DNA from: JBHHYR01 sp046757585
GTDB taxonomy: Bacteria > Desulfobacterota > Binatia > HRBIN30
Length of the DNA: 20,687 nt
Reading direction: 5' to 3'
Assembly: GCA_046757585.1 (NCBI GenBank)
Contig: JBHHYR010000050.1
Coordinates: 1-20,687 of the forward strand
Shown here: piece after piece, positions 1 to 6,871 of the stretch
Numbering within the stretch: the stretch's first letter is position 1
Layout: each line of letters opens with the position of its first letter
Program-made: the position numbers and the translations under genes
The notes under the pieces: generated by a model
Seen by the model: the letters and a program-made list of their open reading frames with translations, nothing else
Told to the model about the DNA's origin: nothing
Databases searched by the model: none

Positions 1-264
1 TGGCGGAAAATAGCCACCCGCAGTAGGGGCCCTGTTTTTCAACGGGCTGCTAGGGGTGATGTCACACCACCCGACGACCTCGTGTTGCTGTACCGCAACG
101 AACTGGATCGGGGGGTTCTGGCTGAGAAAAGACCGCACGTCGTCAAAAGATGGCGCTTTGAGGAAGGCCAACCACTTCCGCTCGCGCGCGACCGCGTCGA
201 GGCACCGCCAGAAGCTCTCCAAGTCTTCCGGCGTGCTTCGTCGCACCGTGACGTCCGAGAACTC
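1..264 (-). pseudogene. GNAT-type acetyltransferase, N-terminal fragment (runs off left edge)
   Basis: Reading the minus strand with codons beginning at 264, 261 and so on gives an open frame to base 1. It carries V-R-R-S-T-P-E-D-L near 246-222, then a W-R-C-L-D-A-V-A-R-E-R-K-W-L stretch and F-V-A-V-x(4)-E-V-V-G-W-C-D-I near 98-60. This is the beta1-alpha1/alpha2-beta2-beta3 pattern of small GNAT N-acetyltransferases, which use acetyl-CoA to acetylate amines. The acetyl-CoA-binding C-terminal half lies outside the window. There is no ATG at the expected N-terminus; the only in-frame start near it is a GTG at 246 without a clear ribosome site. Directly upstream the DNA encodes the start of a PIN toxin in another frame, so a deletion probably removed the original start. 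It could still be translated from GTG 246. The family call rests on pattern recognition. Confidence 0.55.
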
Positions 265-421
265 GCGCGTCGTCCGCCAGCCGAACGCCCACCAGGAGCT
301 CCGCGTAGACGATCGCCGGTATGACGCCTGGCTCGGAACCCAGGTCGCCGAGCGCCGATTCCCAGTCGGCCGGCGCACGCTCCCAAGCGACAAGGACGCT
401 GGTATCGAGGACTACGCCCAC
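143..421 (-). pseudogene. PIN-domain (VapC-like) toxin, truncated after about 50 residues
   Basis: A GTG at 421 lies inside the last codons of the Phd-type antitoxin gene, the usual toxin-antitoxin overlap (10 bases). The first 51 residues look like a VapC PIN ribonuclease: V-V-L-D-T-S with the first acidic metal ligand at residue 6, and Y-A-E-L-L-V-G with the second at residue 41. After L-A-D-D (about base 269) the similarity stops. The remaining residues to the stop at 143 are arginine-rich and are the GNAT fragment read out of frame. The third and fourth acidic residues of the PIN active site are missing, so the product should have no nuclease activity. Usual family length is about 130 residues. 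I infer a deletion joining the 5' part of vapC to a GNAT gene. Confidence 0.65.
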
Positions 422-675
422 GGGTTGGTGGGTACACGGTCGGCGCGGTTCACGCGCTCCAGGTCGTCGGCGAAGCGGCGGTCGGCTGCTTCGGCCTCGC
501 GCCACGCGCGTAACCCCTCAGCGAGGGAAGCTCCCGCTTTTGATGGCAGCGGAAGGATTCGAGCCACCAGCTCGCCATTCCGCTCGACGAGGAACGAGTC
601 GCCTCGATAGCGAATTCGGCCGAGAACGTCGCCAAGCTTTTTCGCCAGCTCCGTTGCCGTAATCCGTAGTTCCAT
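412..675 (-). CDS. Phd/YefM-family antitoxin
   Basis: An 87-residue protein starting at ATG 675. The N-terminus (M-E-L-R-I-T-A-T-E-L, then G-D-V-L-G-R-I and F-L-V-E-R-N-G-E-L-V-A) is the Phd/YefM fold: a small DNA-binding dimer that represses its own operon, followed by a C-terminal tail that wraps and neutralises the toxin. The tail here is charged (A-E-A-A-D-R-R-F-A-D-D-L-E-R). The gene is complete and overlaps the start of a PIN-type toxin by 10 bases. Because that toxin is truncated, this is an orphan antitoxin. It may persist neutrally, or act against other PIN toxins in the genome; that last point is speculation. Confidence 0.8.
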   Translation of the reverse strand: MELRITATELAKKLGDVLGRIRYRGDSFLVERNGELVARILPLPSKAGASLAEGLRAWREAEAADRRFADDLERVNRADRVPTNPWA

Positions 676-764
676 AATTCAGGATGTTACCGACTTCCGA
701 TACTGCGGGCAAGCCCGAATGCCGACCGATTGTCCCGCCGTCGTCTCCCCCCACCGTCGGGCTG

Positions 765-1000
765 CTAGCAGATGTCCGTACCTTCCTTGCCGGCGACATT
801 CTCGAGTATCTCGGCGGTCAGGTCGTCGCCTTGGCTCTCACCCGACACCTGAACCGCAAGCCTACCGCCTGGACGGAGAACGCGGCGCATCTCTCGGAGG
901 GAAGCGACGGGATCGGGGAAGAACATGAGGCCCGTCTGGGACGAAGCACGTCGAAGCTCCCGTCAGCAAAGGGCATGGTCGGGCAGGTGCAAAGCTCATC
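765..1000 (-). pseudogene. Class I SAM-dependent methyltransferase, internal fragment with frameshift
   Basis: On the minus strand M-P-F-A-D-G-S-F-D-V is read from 976. After a frame change near 945-935, Q-T-G-L-M-F-F-P-D-P and L-R-E-M-R-R-V-L-R-P-G-G-R-L-A-V follow, ending at a TAG at 767-765. These are two adjacent motifs of class I methyltransferases: the acidic loop after motif I/II and the motif III region before strand beta5. The SAM-binding G-x-G-x-G segment and the substrate-binding C-terminus are absent. The fragment covers about 75 residues of a protein normally 200-280 long. It begins where the GFA-family gene ends on the same strand, so a deletion probably fused them. It cannot be functional. 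Confidence 0.6.
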
Positions 1001-1436
1001 GCAGCTCCCGTAGCACCCGACTGCTCGCGGGCCCTCCAGCTTCGACAGCAGGGGCGGAGCCCGACTGCTCGAGCCAGCGGTACTTGCGTGAGCTGAACAG
1101 CTCGTACGCGACGTCGCAAGACTGTGTGGACGACAGCAGGCCAACTGGGATTTCGACGAAGCCATATTCCTCTCGGCATATTGGCAGTGGGCTGCCGCAG
1201 CGCCCGCAGAACACATGACGATACGACGGCGGTTCCTGAAGAATCGGTGCGTCGTACGACTGCAGGACATTCTAGCCGCGCAGCCAGCGAAAGTGATCGA
1301 ACCGTGCGTAGACGGTTACCCCCAAGCCCACCCCGTATGCTCTCTGGCAGCGACTGCAATGACAGACCTCGACTCGCGTGAGTTTCCCCGCGACCTCGAA
1401 CGCAACGGCTTCGCACAGACAATGCCCGGAATTCAT
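996..1436 (-). pseudogene. GFA-family (CENP-V/GFA zinc-fold) protein interrupted by an in-frame TAG
   Basis: The gene starts at ATG 1436, seven bases after a strong ribosome site (GAGGAGGGG at 1452-1444); GTG 1439 and TTG 1454 are in-frame alternatives. The zinc cysteines of the glutathione-dependent formaldehyde-activating family are all present: H-C-L-C near the N-terminus, C-H-C-S-R-C-Q-R, and F-C-G-R-C-G-S-P in the second half, followed by V-E-I-P-V-G-L-L. Between F-R-W-L-R-G and N-V-L-Q-S-Y-D-A-P lies a TAG at 1274-1272 in the same frame, where relatives usually have a Glu codon; GAG to TAG is one change. Everything else remains in register to the stop at 996. This is therefore either a very recent nonsense pseudogene, a sequencing error, or a suppressed stop. 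Members of this fold are carbon-sulfur lyase-like or of unknown activity. Confidence 0.75.
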
Positions 1437-1450
1437 CACATTTCCCCTCC

Positions 1451-1638
1451 TCAAAAAGGCCCGAAACTACACGTGGGTCGAACGCCAGGTTGGCTGGCAG
1501 GAGGTAGATCCTCAACGGAGGTCCAACCCTGGACGCCTCGCCTTCCACATCCATAAGTCCTATCGCGACCCCCTTGGCCTCGCCGTAGAAGCAAAGCCGG
1601 GCGGACACTACGCGGACGTCCTCGTCGACGGCGTGCAT
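1451..1638 (-). CDS. Possible small unknown coding segment after the MFS gene
   Basis: Starting at an ATG at 1638-1636, inside the last codons of the transporter gene, a frame reads M-H-A-V-D-E-D-V-R-V-V-S-A-R-L-C-F-Y-G-E and continues through I-G-L-M-D-V-E-G-E and L-R-I-Y-L-L-P-A-N-L-A-F-D-P. The composition is protein-like (alternating hydrophobic strands, few arginine runs) until about 1455, where the GFA-family gene begins in another frame. There is no stop at that point; the frame stays open to 862 without protein-like character. I do not recognise the family. It could be the 5' end of a gene whose 3' part was lost, or chance. Low certainty. Confidence 0.2.
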
Positions 1639-3098
1639 GATTTCGGCATCTGCCGTTGCTCCAGCTGCGCCAGAACGCGTGCGTGTTCCGCACGCGTGAG
1701 CCGGTACCGGGACAGGAAGAACAGCGTGCACACCCATAGAACCAGCAGCCCCGGACCGACGATCCACCCGAGCGCCGTTGCCTGGTCCGGCGCGATCTCG
1801 GGGGGCGGTGCGCCAGGATTGGGACGGGGAAACGCGATGAGGTCGAGAGCCATGCCGGCGAGCAGCGTGCCCACACCGGTGGCCGCCTTGGCCGAGAAGG
1901 TGATGGCGGACGAGAAGACCCCCTCTTGCCGCTTGCCGGTGGCCAATTCGTTTTGATCGATCGTGTCGCTGATCATCGAGCCGATCAGGATGCCGATCGC
2001 CACCGCAGCGGCGACCATGAACGCGACGTGGACGACGAGGGCGGCGAGCAGCTGTGGACTGCCGTTCCGCGGCGTGAGGTGCGCGAGGCGCAGAAAGACC
2101 GGCAGCGGGCCGATCACGACGGACGCGGTCGCGAGAACGAGCGCGGTGCTTCGCTTGTCGAATCGGACGCTGATCGGACGCGCCAACACTACCCCCACGC
2201 CGACGCCCAACACGATGCCCGGAACGAACGCGGCCAGCTGCTCGGCTGTGAATTCCCAGAAGTAGGTGTTCAAGTAAAGACCGAAAACGTCGGTAAACGC
2301 GCCGCCGACCGACGCGAACAGCGACGCCACCACCAGCGTCCGGTAGGATGGGTTGTCCAGCGCCTCGCGCAACTCTCCCTCGAGCCGCCGCAGGCTGAAC
2401 CGCCCCACGTCCGGCGGAGGCTTGAGCGTCGGGATGAGACGATGCGTCCCGAGGGCGCAAATCAGGATCGCACCAGCGATCATGAACGCGCCGGTGACGG
2501 ACCAGGCAGCGTACCCACTCGGATCCCTCAACCCGTCCGACAACCGTCCGCTAGGCGCCAGAAACCACAGGTACGCGAGCAGCGTGATGGTGCCGCCGCC
2601 GGTCCAGCCGAACAGGAAACGGTAGCTCACCAGCGAGGTACGCTCGTCGTAATGCGGTGTGAGCTCCGCCACCATCGAGTTGCTGGGAATCGAGTACAGC
2701 GTCATCGACGCGCGGACCAGAACCGCGAAGACCGTCAGCCACGCGAACAGCCCCCAGGTCGACAGGCCCGCGGGAGGATTGAACAGCAGGCAGAAGCAGG
2801 TCGCCATGGGCAAGGCGGCCGCGTACATGTACGGATGGCGCCGCCCCCAGCGCGTCCGGGTACCGTCCGAGAGCGAGCCAATCAGGGGATCCGTTACCGC
2901 GTCGACGGCCAGAGCGACGGCCCCCGCGGCTCCGCCCATCCAGCCGGGAAGCCCCAGCACCTGGTTGTAGTAGAAGAGGAGAAACGTCTTGAAAGCGGCG
3001 TCCTTGACGCCTTCGGCGATCGAGCCAAACCCGTAGGTCAGCTTGGTCGACAGCGGCAGCCGCGGCGCGCGCGTCACGCTCGACCGTTGCGGCTTCAT
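1608..3098 (-). CDS. GPH-family (glycoside-pentoside-hexuronide:cation symporter type) MFS transporter
   Basis: A 496-residue membrane protein with about 12 hydrophobic segments. The start at ATG 3098 gives a short basic tail, then L-S-T-K-L-T-Y-G-F-G-S-I-A-E-G, the typical GPH opening. The cytoplasmic loop signature D-A-V-T-D-P-L-I-G-S-L-S-D followed by R-W-G-R-R-H-P-Y is the MFS_2/MelB-like motif. A second conserved loop, M-I-S-D-T-I-D-Q-N-E-L-A-T-G-K-R-Q-E-G, lies about three quarters along. These carriers import sugars or other organic solutes with H+ or Na+ across the inner membrane; members in catabolic clusters often carry non-sugar substrates, so the substrate is open. Only a weak ribosome site precedes the start. 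The upstream region (3099-3316) is shared with a decayed plus-strand hydrolase. A second family member lies at 18410-19777. Confidence 0.88.
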   Translation of the reverse strand: MKPQRSSVTRAPRLPLSTKLTYGFGSIAEGVKDAAFKTFLLFYYNQVLGLPGWMGGAAGAVALAVDAVTDPLIGSLSDGTRTRWGRRHPYMYAAALPMATCFCLLFNPPAGLSTWGLFAWLTVFAVLVRASMTLYSIPSNSMVAELTPHYDERTSLVSYRFLFGWTGGGTITLLAYLWFLAPSGRLSDGLRDPSGYAAWSVTGAFMIAGAILICALGTHRLIPTLKPPPDVGRFSLRRLEGELREALDNPSYRTLVVASLFASVGGAFTDVFGLYLNTYFWEFTAEQLAAFVPGIVLGVGVGVVLARPISVRFDKRSTALVLATASVVIGPLPVFLRLAHLTPRNGSPQLLAALVVHVAFMVAAAVAIGILIGSMISDTIDQNELATGKRQEGVFSSAITFSAKAATGVGTLLAGMALDLIAFPRPNPGAPPPEIAPDQATALGWIVGPGLLVLWVCTLFFLSRYRLTRAEHARVLAQLEQRQMPKSCTPSTRTSA

Positions 3099-3316
3099 CG
3101 CTCAGGTACCGACCCACGCGAGCTCCAGAGACCGCACGCCGAACCGCCGCGTCTGCTGCTCCCTCCGCCCGCTCGAACGACGTGAGACGCCAGCACACGG
3201 CGACGGCTGTCCATCGGTCCACTCTGCCAGTCACCGCCTCAGCTTGACAACATCTATCGGCCGAAGGGATCCCGAGGTGGTTGATCAGCACAAAGCGCGA
3301 GCTGTCGCGCGGCGGG

Positions 3317-3648
3317 AAGCGGAGCAGGCCCTCGCTTGGTGGACTGGCCCCGGGACATCGAGTACCTCGCCGACCACTTGGGCCTGGATCGCTTCGCTGT
3401 CCTCGGCTGGTCGGCGGGAGGCCCATACGCCCTCGCCTGCGCGCGGTTTCTTCCCGACCGGCTCACGCGGGCGGGATGTGCGGGAGCTATGGCGCCCTTG
3501 GATCCTCCGGCAGTCTCGGAGCTGGGGCTGCTCGCCGACCGAATCCTTTTCCCCCTCTGCGGGCGCTCGCCTCCGCCTGGTCCCGGGCCGTGGTCACTTT
3601 GTGCCCCGCCTCCATCTTCGGGCCCTGCTGCGCGAGCTGCTCGCCTAG
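3317..3648 (+). pseudogene. Alpha/beta-hydrolase relic with internal deletion
   Basis: Two pieces of one alpha/beta-hydrolase lie in order on the plus strand but in different frames. The first (about 3317-3560) reads L-V-D-W-P-R-D-I-E-Y-L-A, then the nucleophile elbow G-W-S-A-G-G at 3405-3422, and P-Y-A-L-A-C-A-R-F-L-P-D-R-L. The second (about 3560-3648) reads R-L-R-L-V-P-G-R-G-H-F-V-P with the catalytic histidine codon at 3595-3597, then L-R-A-L-L-R-E-L-L-A and a TAG. The N-terminal third with the oxyanion strand, and the cap plus acid residue between the pieces, are missing. Intact relatives have about 280-300 residues. The gene is clearly dead, through at least a 5' truncation and an internal deletion that changes the frame. 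No other plus-strand gene accompanies it. Confidence 0.65.
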
Positions 3649-3746
3649 AAGAAGTGGGGGACGTTGGCACCGTTGGTCGCGCAGGGCCTTGCACAAGCTC
3701 GCTTTCCTCACCTCGACATTGCACCCTACGCTGACGCGTCCGATTC

Positions 3747-4430
3747 CTATGTGGGATGCTGCCGGAGCAGGTCGATCCCCCGTCCCGCGGCGAGTAAATA
3801 CACGGGTCTGAGATTCAGGCGATGCTCACGAAGGCATGCCTCCACGAGCTTGACCGCATGCGGATCGCTCGTCTCGACCGCAACCTGGACCGCACGATCG
3901 ATGAGGTCGTCCGGGTCCAGTGTTGCCGCCTCGTGGCGTAAGCTGCTGTCGGCGGGCCCGAAGGCGGTGTACAAGGCTGCCACGACTTGCCAGCAGTAAC
4001 GCAGTGCCTCTTGGGCCGCGGGAGGGCGCAGGTACGACACAAGAAGTCGCAGAGCGGCGGGGCCCGTAACCGAATGCAGGAAGGCAACCGAGGCCGTAGA
4101 GGAGATCTCGTTCGCGAGCAAGTGCCTGGCCGACGTCTCCGTCAGTTCGGAAATGAACCGGGAGTAATCGCCTGTGACATCAACGGCAGGGATGACAGAC
4201 CGGAATCCCGGAAAGCTCGAAACGAGCACGAGCCAGGCAGCACGTGATATCGGAGCGCCACCTCTGTCGCGCAGCTCGAGGCGCCGCTCGTACCGTTCGA
4301 TCCACGGCGCAACCGCTTGAGCGCGGCCGAGAACACATAGCGCTTCGACCACCATGGGAGCGTGGTTCGCGCCCGCCTGGCGTGATTCCGGGCCGTACCG
4401 GCAGAGGCGGTCCAGAGCGCGGTCCAACAT
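3747..4430 (-). CDS. Questin-oxidase-like protein (DUF4243 type), internally shortened
   Basis: I place the start at ATG 4430 (M-L-D-R-A-L-D-R-L), which matches where family members begin; the frame is open up to a GTG at 4523. The N-terminal signature Y-G-P-E-S-R-x(3)-A-N-H-A-P-M-V-V-E-A-L and P-W-I-E-R-Y-x-R-R-L-E is present. So is the C-terminal part with S-V-A-F-L-H-S-V-T-G-P-A-A-L-R-L-L and R-Y-C-W-Q-V-V-A-A-L-Y. Fungal relatives are Baeyer-Villiger-type oxygenases of anthraquinone and aflatoxin pathways; bacterial ones are uncharacterised. The product is 227 residues, whereas relatives I know are about 330-360. The missing part lies after I-S-R-A-A-W (about residue 65) and normally contains an H-G-x-I-R-T-A-H-like histidine motif. 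The frame is kept across the gap. It is probably inactive. It is transcribed divergently from the exporter at 4496. Confidence 0.6.
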   Translation of the reverse strand: MLDRALDRLCRYGPESRQAGANHAPMVVEALCVLGRAQAVAPWIERYERRLELRDRGGAPISRAAWLVLVSSFPGFRSVIPAVDVTGDYSRFISELTETSARHLLANEISSTASVAFLHSVTGPAALRLLVSYLRPPAAQEALRYCWQVVAALYTAFGPADSSLRHEAATLDPDDLIDRAVQVAVETSDPHAVKLVEACLREHRLNLRPVYLLAAGRGIDLLRQHPT

Positions 4431-4480
4431 CGCGGAGTCAGCGTCGCGGGGCGTAGCCGCATGAAGCGCAACCACACGGG

Positions 4481-4500
4481 TGCAATCGCCTGCAATTGCA
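4481..4500. promoter_or_regulatory. Candidate operator between divergent genes: TGCAAT direct repeats and 10-bp palindrome
   Basis: TGCAAT occurs at 4481 and again exactly ten bases later at 4491, where it is part of the perfect palindrome TGCAATTGCA (4491-4500). It lies between the starts of the questin-oxidase-like gene (minus) and the RND/MMPL gene (plus), a natural place for a shared operator. The first possible start of the exporter (TTG 4496) overlaps it, which argues that the true start is further downstream. No protein that would bind here is identified. Confidence 0.3.
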
Positions 4501-6841
4501 ACCCCAGGAGCGCTGTGTTTCACCTGGCGCGGTGCAACCGAACGTGAACCTCGTGGCGCGTGAACGCTTCGTCAGCCGCCTCTGGGCTTTGCCCCAGCGG
4601 GTACCCAGGCTCACGTTGGTGGCCGTCGCAGTACCCACCGTCATCCTCGGCGTATTCGCCGCCCAGTTCCGCGTCGACAGCGCGGTCGATCAGCTGCTGC
4701 CAACGAACGATCCTGACCGGAGCTACTACGAAGCGATGCGCGCCACCTTCGGCAGCGAGGAGATTGCGGTCGTCGGCATCTTTGCCGACGATGTGTTCAC
4801 GCCGTCGACGTTGTCTCGTATTCAACGGCTCACGCGGCAGCTGTCGCGCATCGACGGCGTGCGCTCGGTGGAGAGCCTCACGACGCTCGAGTGGATCAAG
4901 CTGGATGCGGATGGGCTTGGGCGGCAACGGCTTATGCCGCCCCTGCCGCACACACCCGGCGATACAAGGACGTTTCGGCGCCGCGCGCTCGCGCACCAGA
5001 TCGGACGGCATGTGATCGTCTCCCCGGACGGTCGCGTCACGGGTCTCGTCGTGCGCTTCGAACCTGCCTCCGACGCCGTCTTTCTCCGCCGTGGAATCGC
5101 GGAACGGATCCGCGCAGCGGTCGCGGCGTGTCCGGGCCCGGAGGGGGTGGCCATTACCGGCCTTCCGGTGATCAAAGCCCAGGCAGCCCACAAAATGCGC
5201 CAAGACCTCGCCGTCTTCGTCCCACTTGGCATCCTCGTTGTTGTCCTCGTACTGGTGTCGGCGTTCCGCACCTGGCGTGGGGTGCTGCTACCGCTGTCAA
5301 CGGTGCTGGTCGGCGTGGTGTGGACGACCGGGGTGATGGTCCTCGCGGGCGGCGCCTTCACCATGGGAACGCTCGTGTTGCCACCGCTGCTGATGGCGGT
5401 GGGGGTCGCGTACTCGATTCATATCGTCAGCCGTTACTACCACGACATGGGCTCGGACCGGACGACGACCGAGGTGGTGGCAGCGGCGATGGCGGAGGTG
5501 CGCCTGCCCGTGGCGATGGCCGCGGCGACCACGGTGGCTGGGTTTGCCAGCTTCATCTGGAACCCGATTCCGTCCACCCGCGACTTCGGCGTGTATTCGG
5601 CCCTCGGCATCACCATCATTCTCATTGCCTCCTTGACGGTTATTCCCGCAGCGCTGACCCTGTCGCCGGGGAGCGTCGGGCCCCCCGCCCAGCCGCGGGC
5701 CCGCGGCTGGGTCACCCGCGTGCTCGAAGGTAGCGGACAGCTCGCCATTCGCTACCGATGGGCGATGGTCCTCGCGGGTATCGCCTTGATGGTTGCGAGC
5801 CTCTGGGGCATCGGCCGCATTCGCATCGAAACGGACTATCTCCGCTTCTTCAGCCCGGCCAGCGCTGTTCGTCGAGAGAACGAACGCATCGGCGCGGCGC
5901 TAGTGGGTACGCAATTGATCGCCGTCGGCGTCGACGGTGACCGCCCCGAGAGCGTCACGCGTGTCGCGGTTCTCGCGGCGCTGCGCCAGCTTCGGCGATT
6001 CATCGAAGAACAGCCCGGGGTCGACAAAGCGATCTCAGTTTCGGACTATCTGGACATGCTGCGGCGCGCCGTTGAGCCGGAGGACGCTGAGGAGCCCCTC
6101 CGTGATCAACCCAAGGTCGATCAGCTGCTGCTCCTTCTCAATCCAAAGGACATCGAACGCACCGTGAGCCGCGACTTCTCGCGCGCCCAGCTCGCGGTGT
6201 ACACACGTCTCTCAGGTTCGCGGGAGATCCACAATCTCGTGAAGCGCATCGAGGCGTTCGGCACCGCACACTTTCCCGCGGACGTTCGGGTGCATGTCAG
6301 TGGCACCGTCGTTCTGCTGAACCGCTCGGCGGATGCGTTGGCGCGAACGCAGGTTGCGAGTCTCGGCCAAGTATTCGTCATCTTGCTCGTCCTCATGGGA
6401 TTGCTCTTCCGGTCGCTCCGTCTCGGGTTGCTCTCGCTGGTCCCGAACGTGATCCCGATCGTCATTCTGTTCGGTATCATGGGATGGGCCGGCATCGACT
6501 TGAACATCGCGACCAGCATGATCGCCGCGATCTCCGTCGGCATCGCCGTCGACGACACGATCCACTACCTCAGCGCCTACCGCGCCGATCTCCGGCGGGC
6601 GGCGACACGCGAGGCGGCCATCCGTAACACCGTGCGCACGGTGGGGCGCCCGATTCTCATCACCTCGGTCGCATTGTCGGCGGGATTCCTGATCGTCTGC
6701 CTTTCCAACTTCCAGCCGATTCGTTACTTTGGCATCCTGGCGAGCATGACCATGGCTGTTGCGTTGATCGCTGATCTCTTGCTCCTGCCCGCGCTGCTGC
6801 TTGTGGCCCGCGTTGGCGAACCCGCCGGGCGAGGCGTATAG
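4496..6841 (+). CDS. RND superfamily exporter, HAE3/MMPL type
   Basis: About 760-780 residues with the two-fold RND layout. There is one N-terminal membrane helix (P-R-L-T-L-V-A-V-A-V-P-T-V-I-L-G), a periplasmic domain containing D-Q-L-L-P-T-N-D-P, and a five-helix bundle with L-L-M-A-V-G-V-A-Y-S-I-H-I-V-S-R-Y. The pattern then repeats: a helix, E-T-D-Y-L-R-F-F-S-P, and a second bundle with I-S-V-G-I-A-V-D-D-T-I-H-Y-L. The paired S-I-H/T-I-H segments carry polar residues typical of proton relay in HAE3/MMPL proteins, which move lipids, hopanoids or other hydrophobic molecules to the outer membrane. The start is uncertain: TTG 4496, GTG 4532, GTG 4544 or GTG 4553, none with a good ribosome site; the conserved part begins after 4553. 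The next gene, 30 bases downstream, is a lipoprotein-sorting-like protein and the usual partner of such exporters. Confidence 0.88.
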   Translation: MQPQERCVSPGAVQPNVNLVARERFVSRLWALPQRVPRLTLVAVAVPTVILGVFAAQFRVDSAVDQLLPTNDPDRSYYEAMRATFGSEEIAVVGIFADDVFTPSTLSRIQRLTRQLSRIDGVRSVESLTTLEWIKLDADGLGRQRLMPPLPHTPGDTRTFRRRALAHQIGRHVIVSPDGRVTGLVVRFEPASDAVFLRRGIAERIRAAVAACPGPEGVAITGLPVIKAQAAHKMRQDLAVFVPLGILVVVLVLVSAFRTWRGVLLPLSTVLVGVVWTTGVMVLAGGAFTMGTLVLPPLLMAVGVAYSIHIVSRYYHDMGSDRTTTEVVAAAMAEVRLPVAMAAATTVAGFASFIWNPIPSTRDFGVYSALGITIILIASLTVIPAALTLSPGSVGPPAQPRARGWVTRVLEGSGQLAIRYRWAMVLAGIALMVASLWGIGRIRIETDYLRFFSPASAVRRENERIGAALVGTQLIAVGVDGDRPESVTRVAVLAALRQLRRFIEEQPGVDKAISVSDYLDMLRRAVEPEDAEEPLRDQPKVDQLLLLLNPKDIERTVSRDFSRAQLAVYTRLSGSREIHNLVKRIEAFGTAHFPADVRVHVSGTVVLLNRSADALARTQVASLGQVFVILLVLMGLLFRSLRLGLLSLVPNVIPIVILFGIMGWAGIDLNIATSMIAAISVGIAVDDTIHYLSAYRADLRRAATREAAIRNTVRTVGRPILITSVALSAGFLIVCLSNFQPIRYFGILASMTMAVALIADLLLLPALLLVARVGEPAGRGV

Positions 6842-6871
6842 GTGTCACACACTCGGAAAGGACTCCATGAA

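Noticed and set aside
862..2460. A 532-residue open frame on the minus strand overlapping the transporter and GFA genes
   Set aside because: Most of it is the transporter and GFA genes read out of frame, rich in Arg, Ala and Gly. Only the short stretch 1451-1638 has protein-like character and is listed separately with low confidence.
1926..3185. A 419-residue open frame on the plus strand
   Set aside because: It is antisense to the transporter, with a charged composition typical of shadows in GC-rich DNA and no domain pattern.
3244..3249. TTGACA on the plus strand upstream of the hydrolase relic
   Set aside because: No -10-like hexamer lies at 16-18 bases, and the gene it would serve is dead.
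4430..4523. N-terminal extension of the questin-oxidase-like protein to GTG 4523
   Set aside because: The added 31 residues have no family similarity and would overlap the likely operator and the exporter start region.
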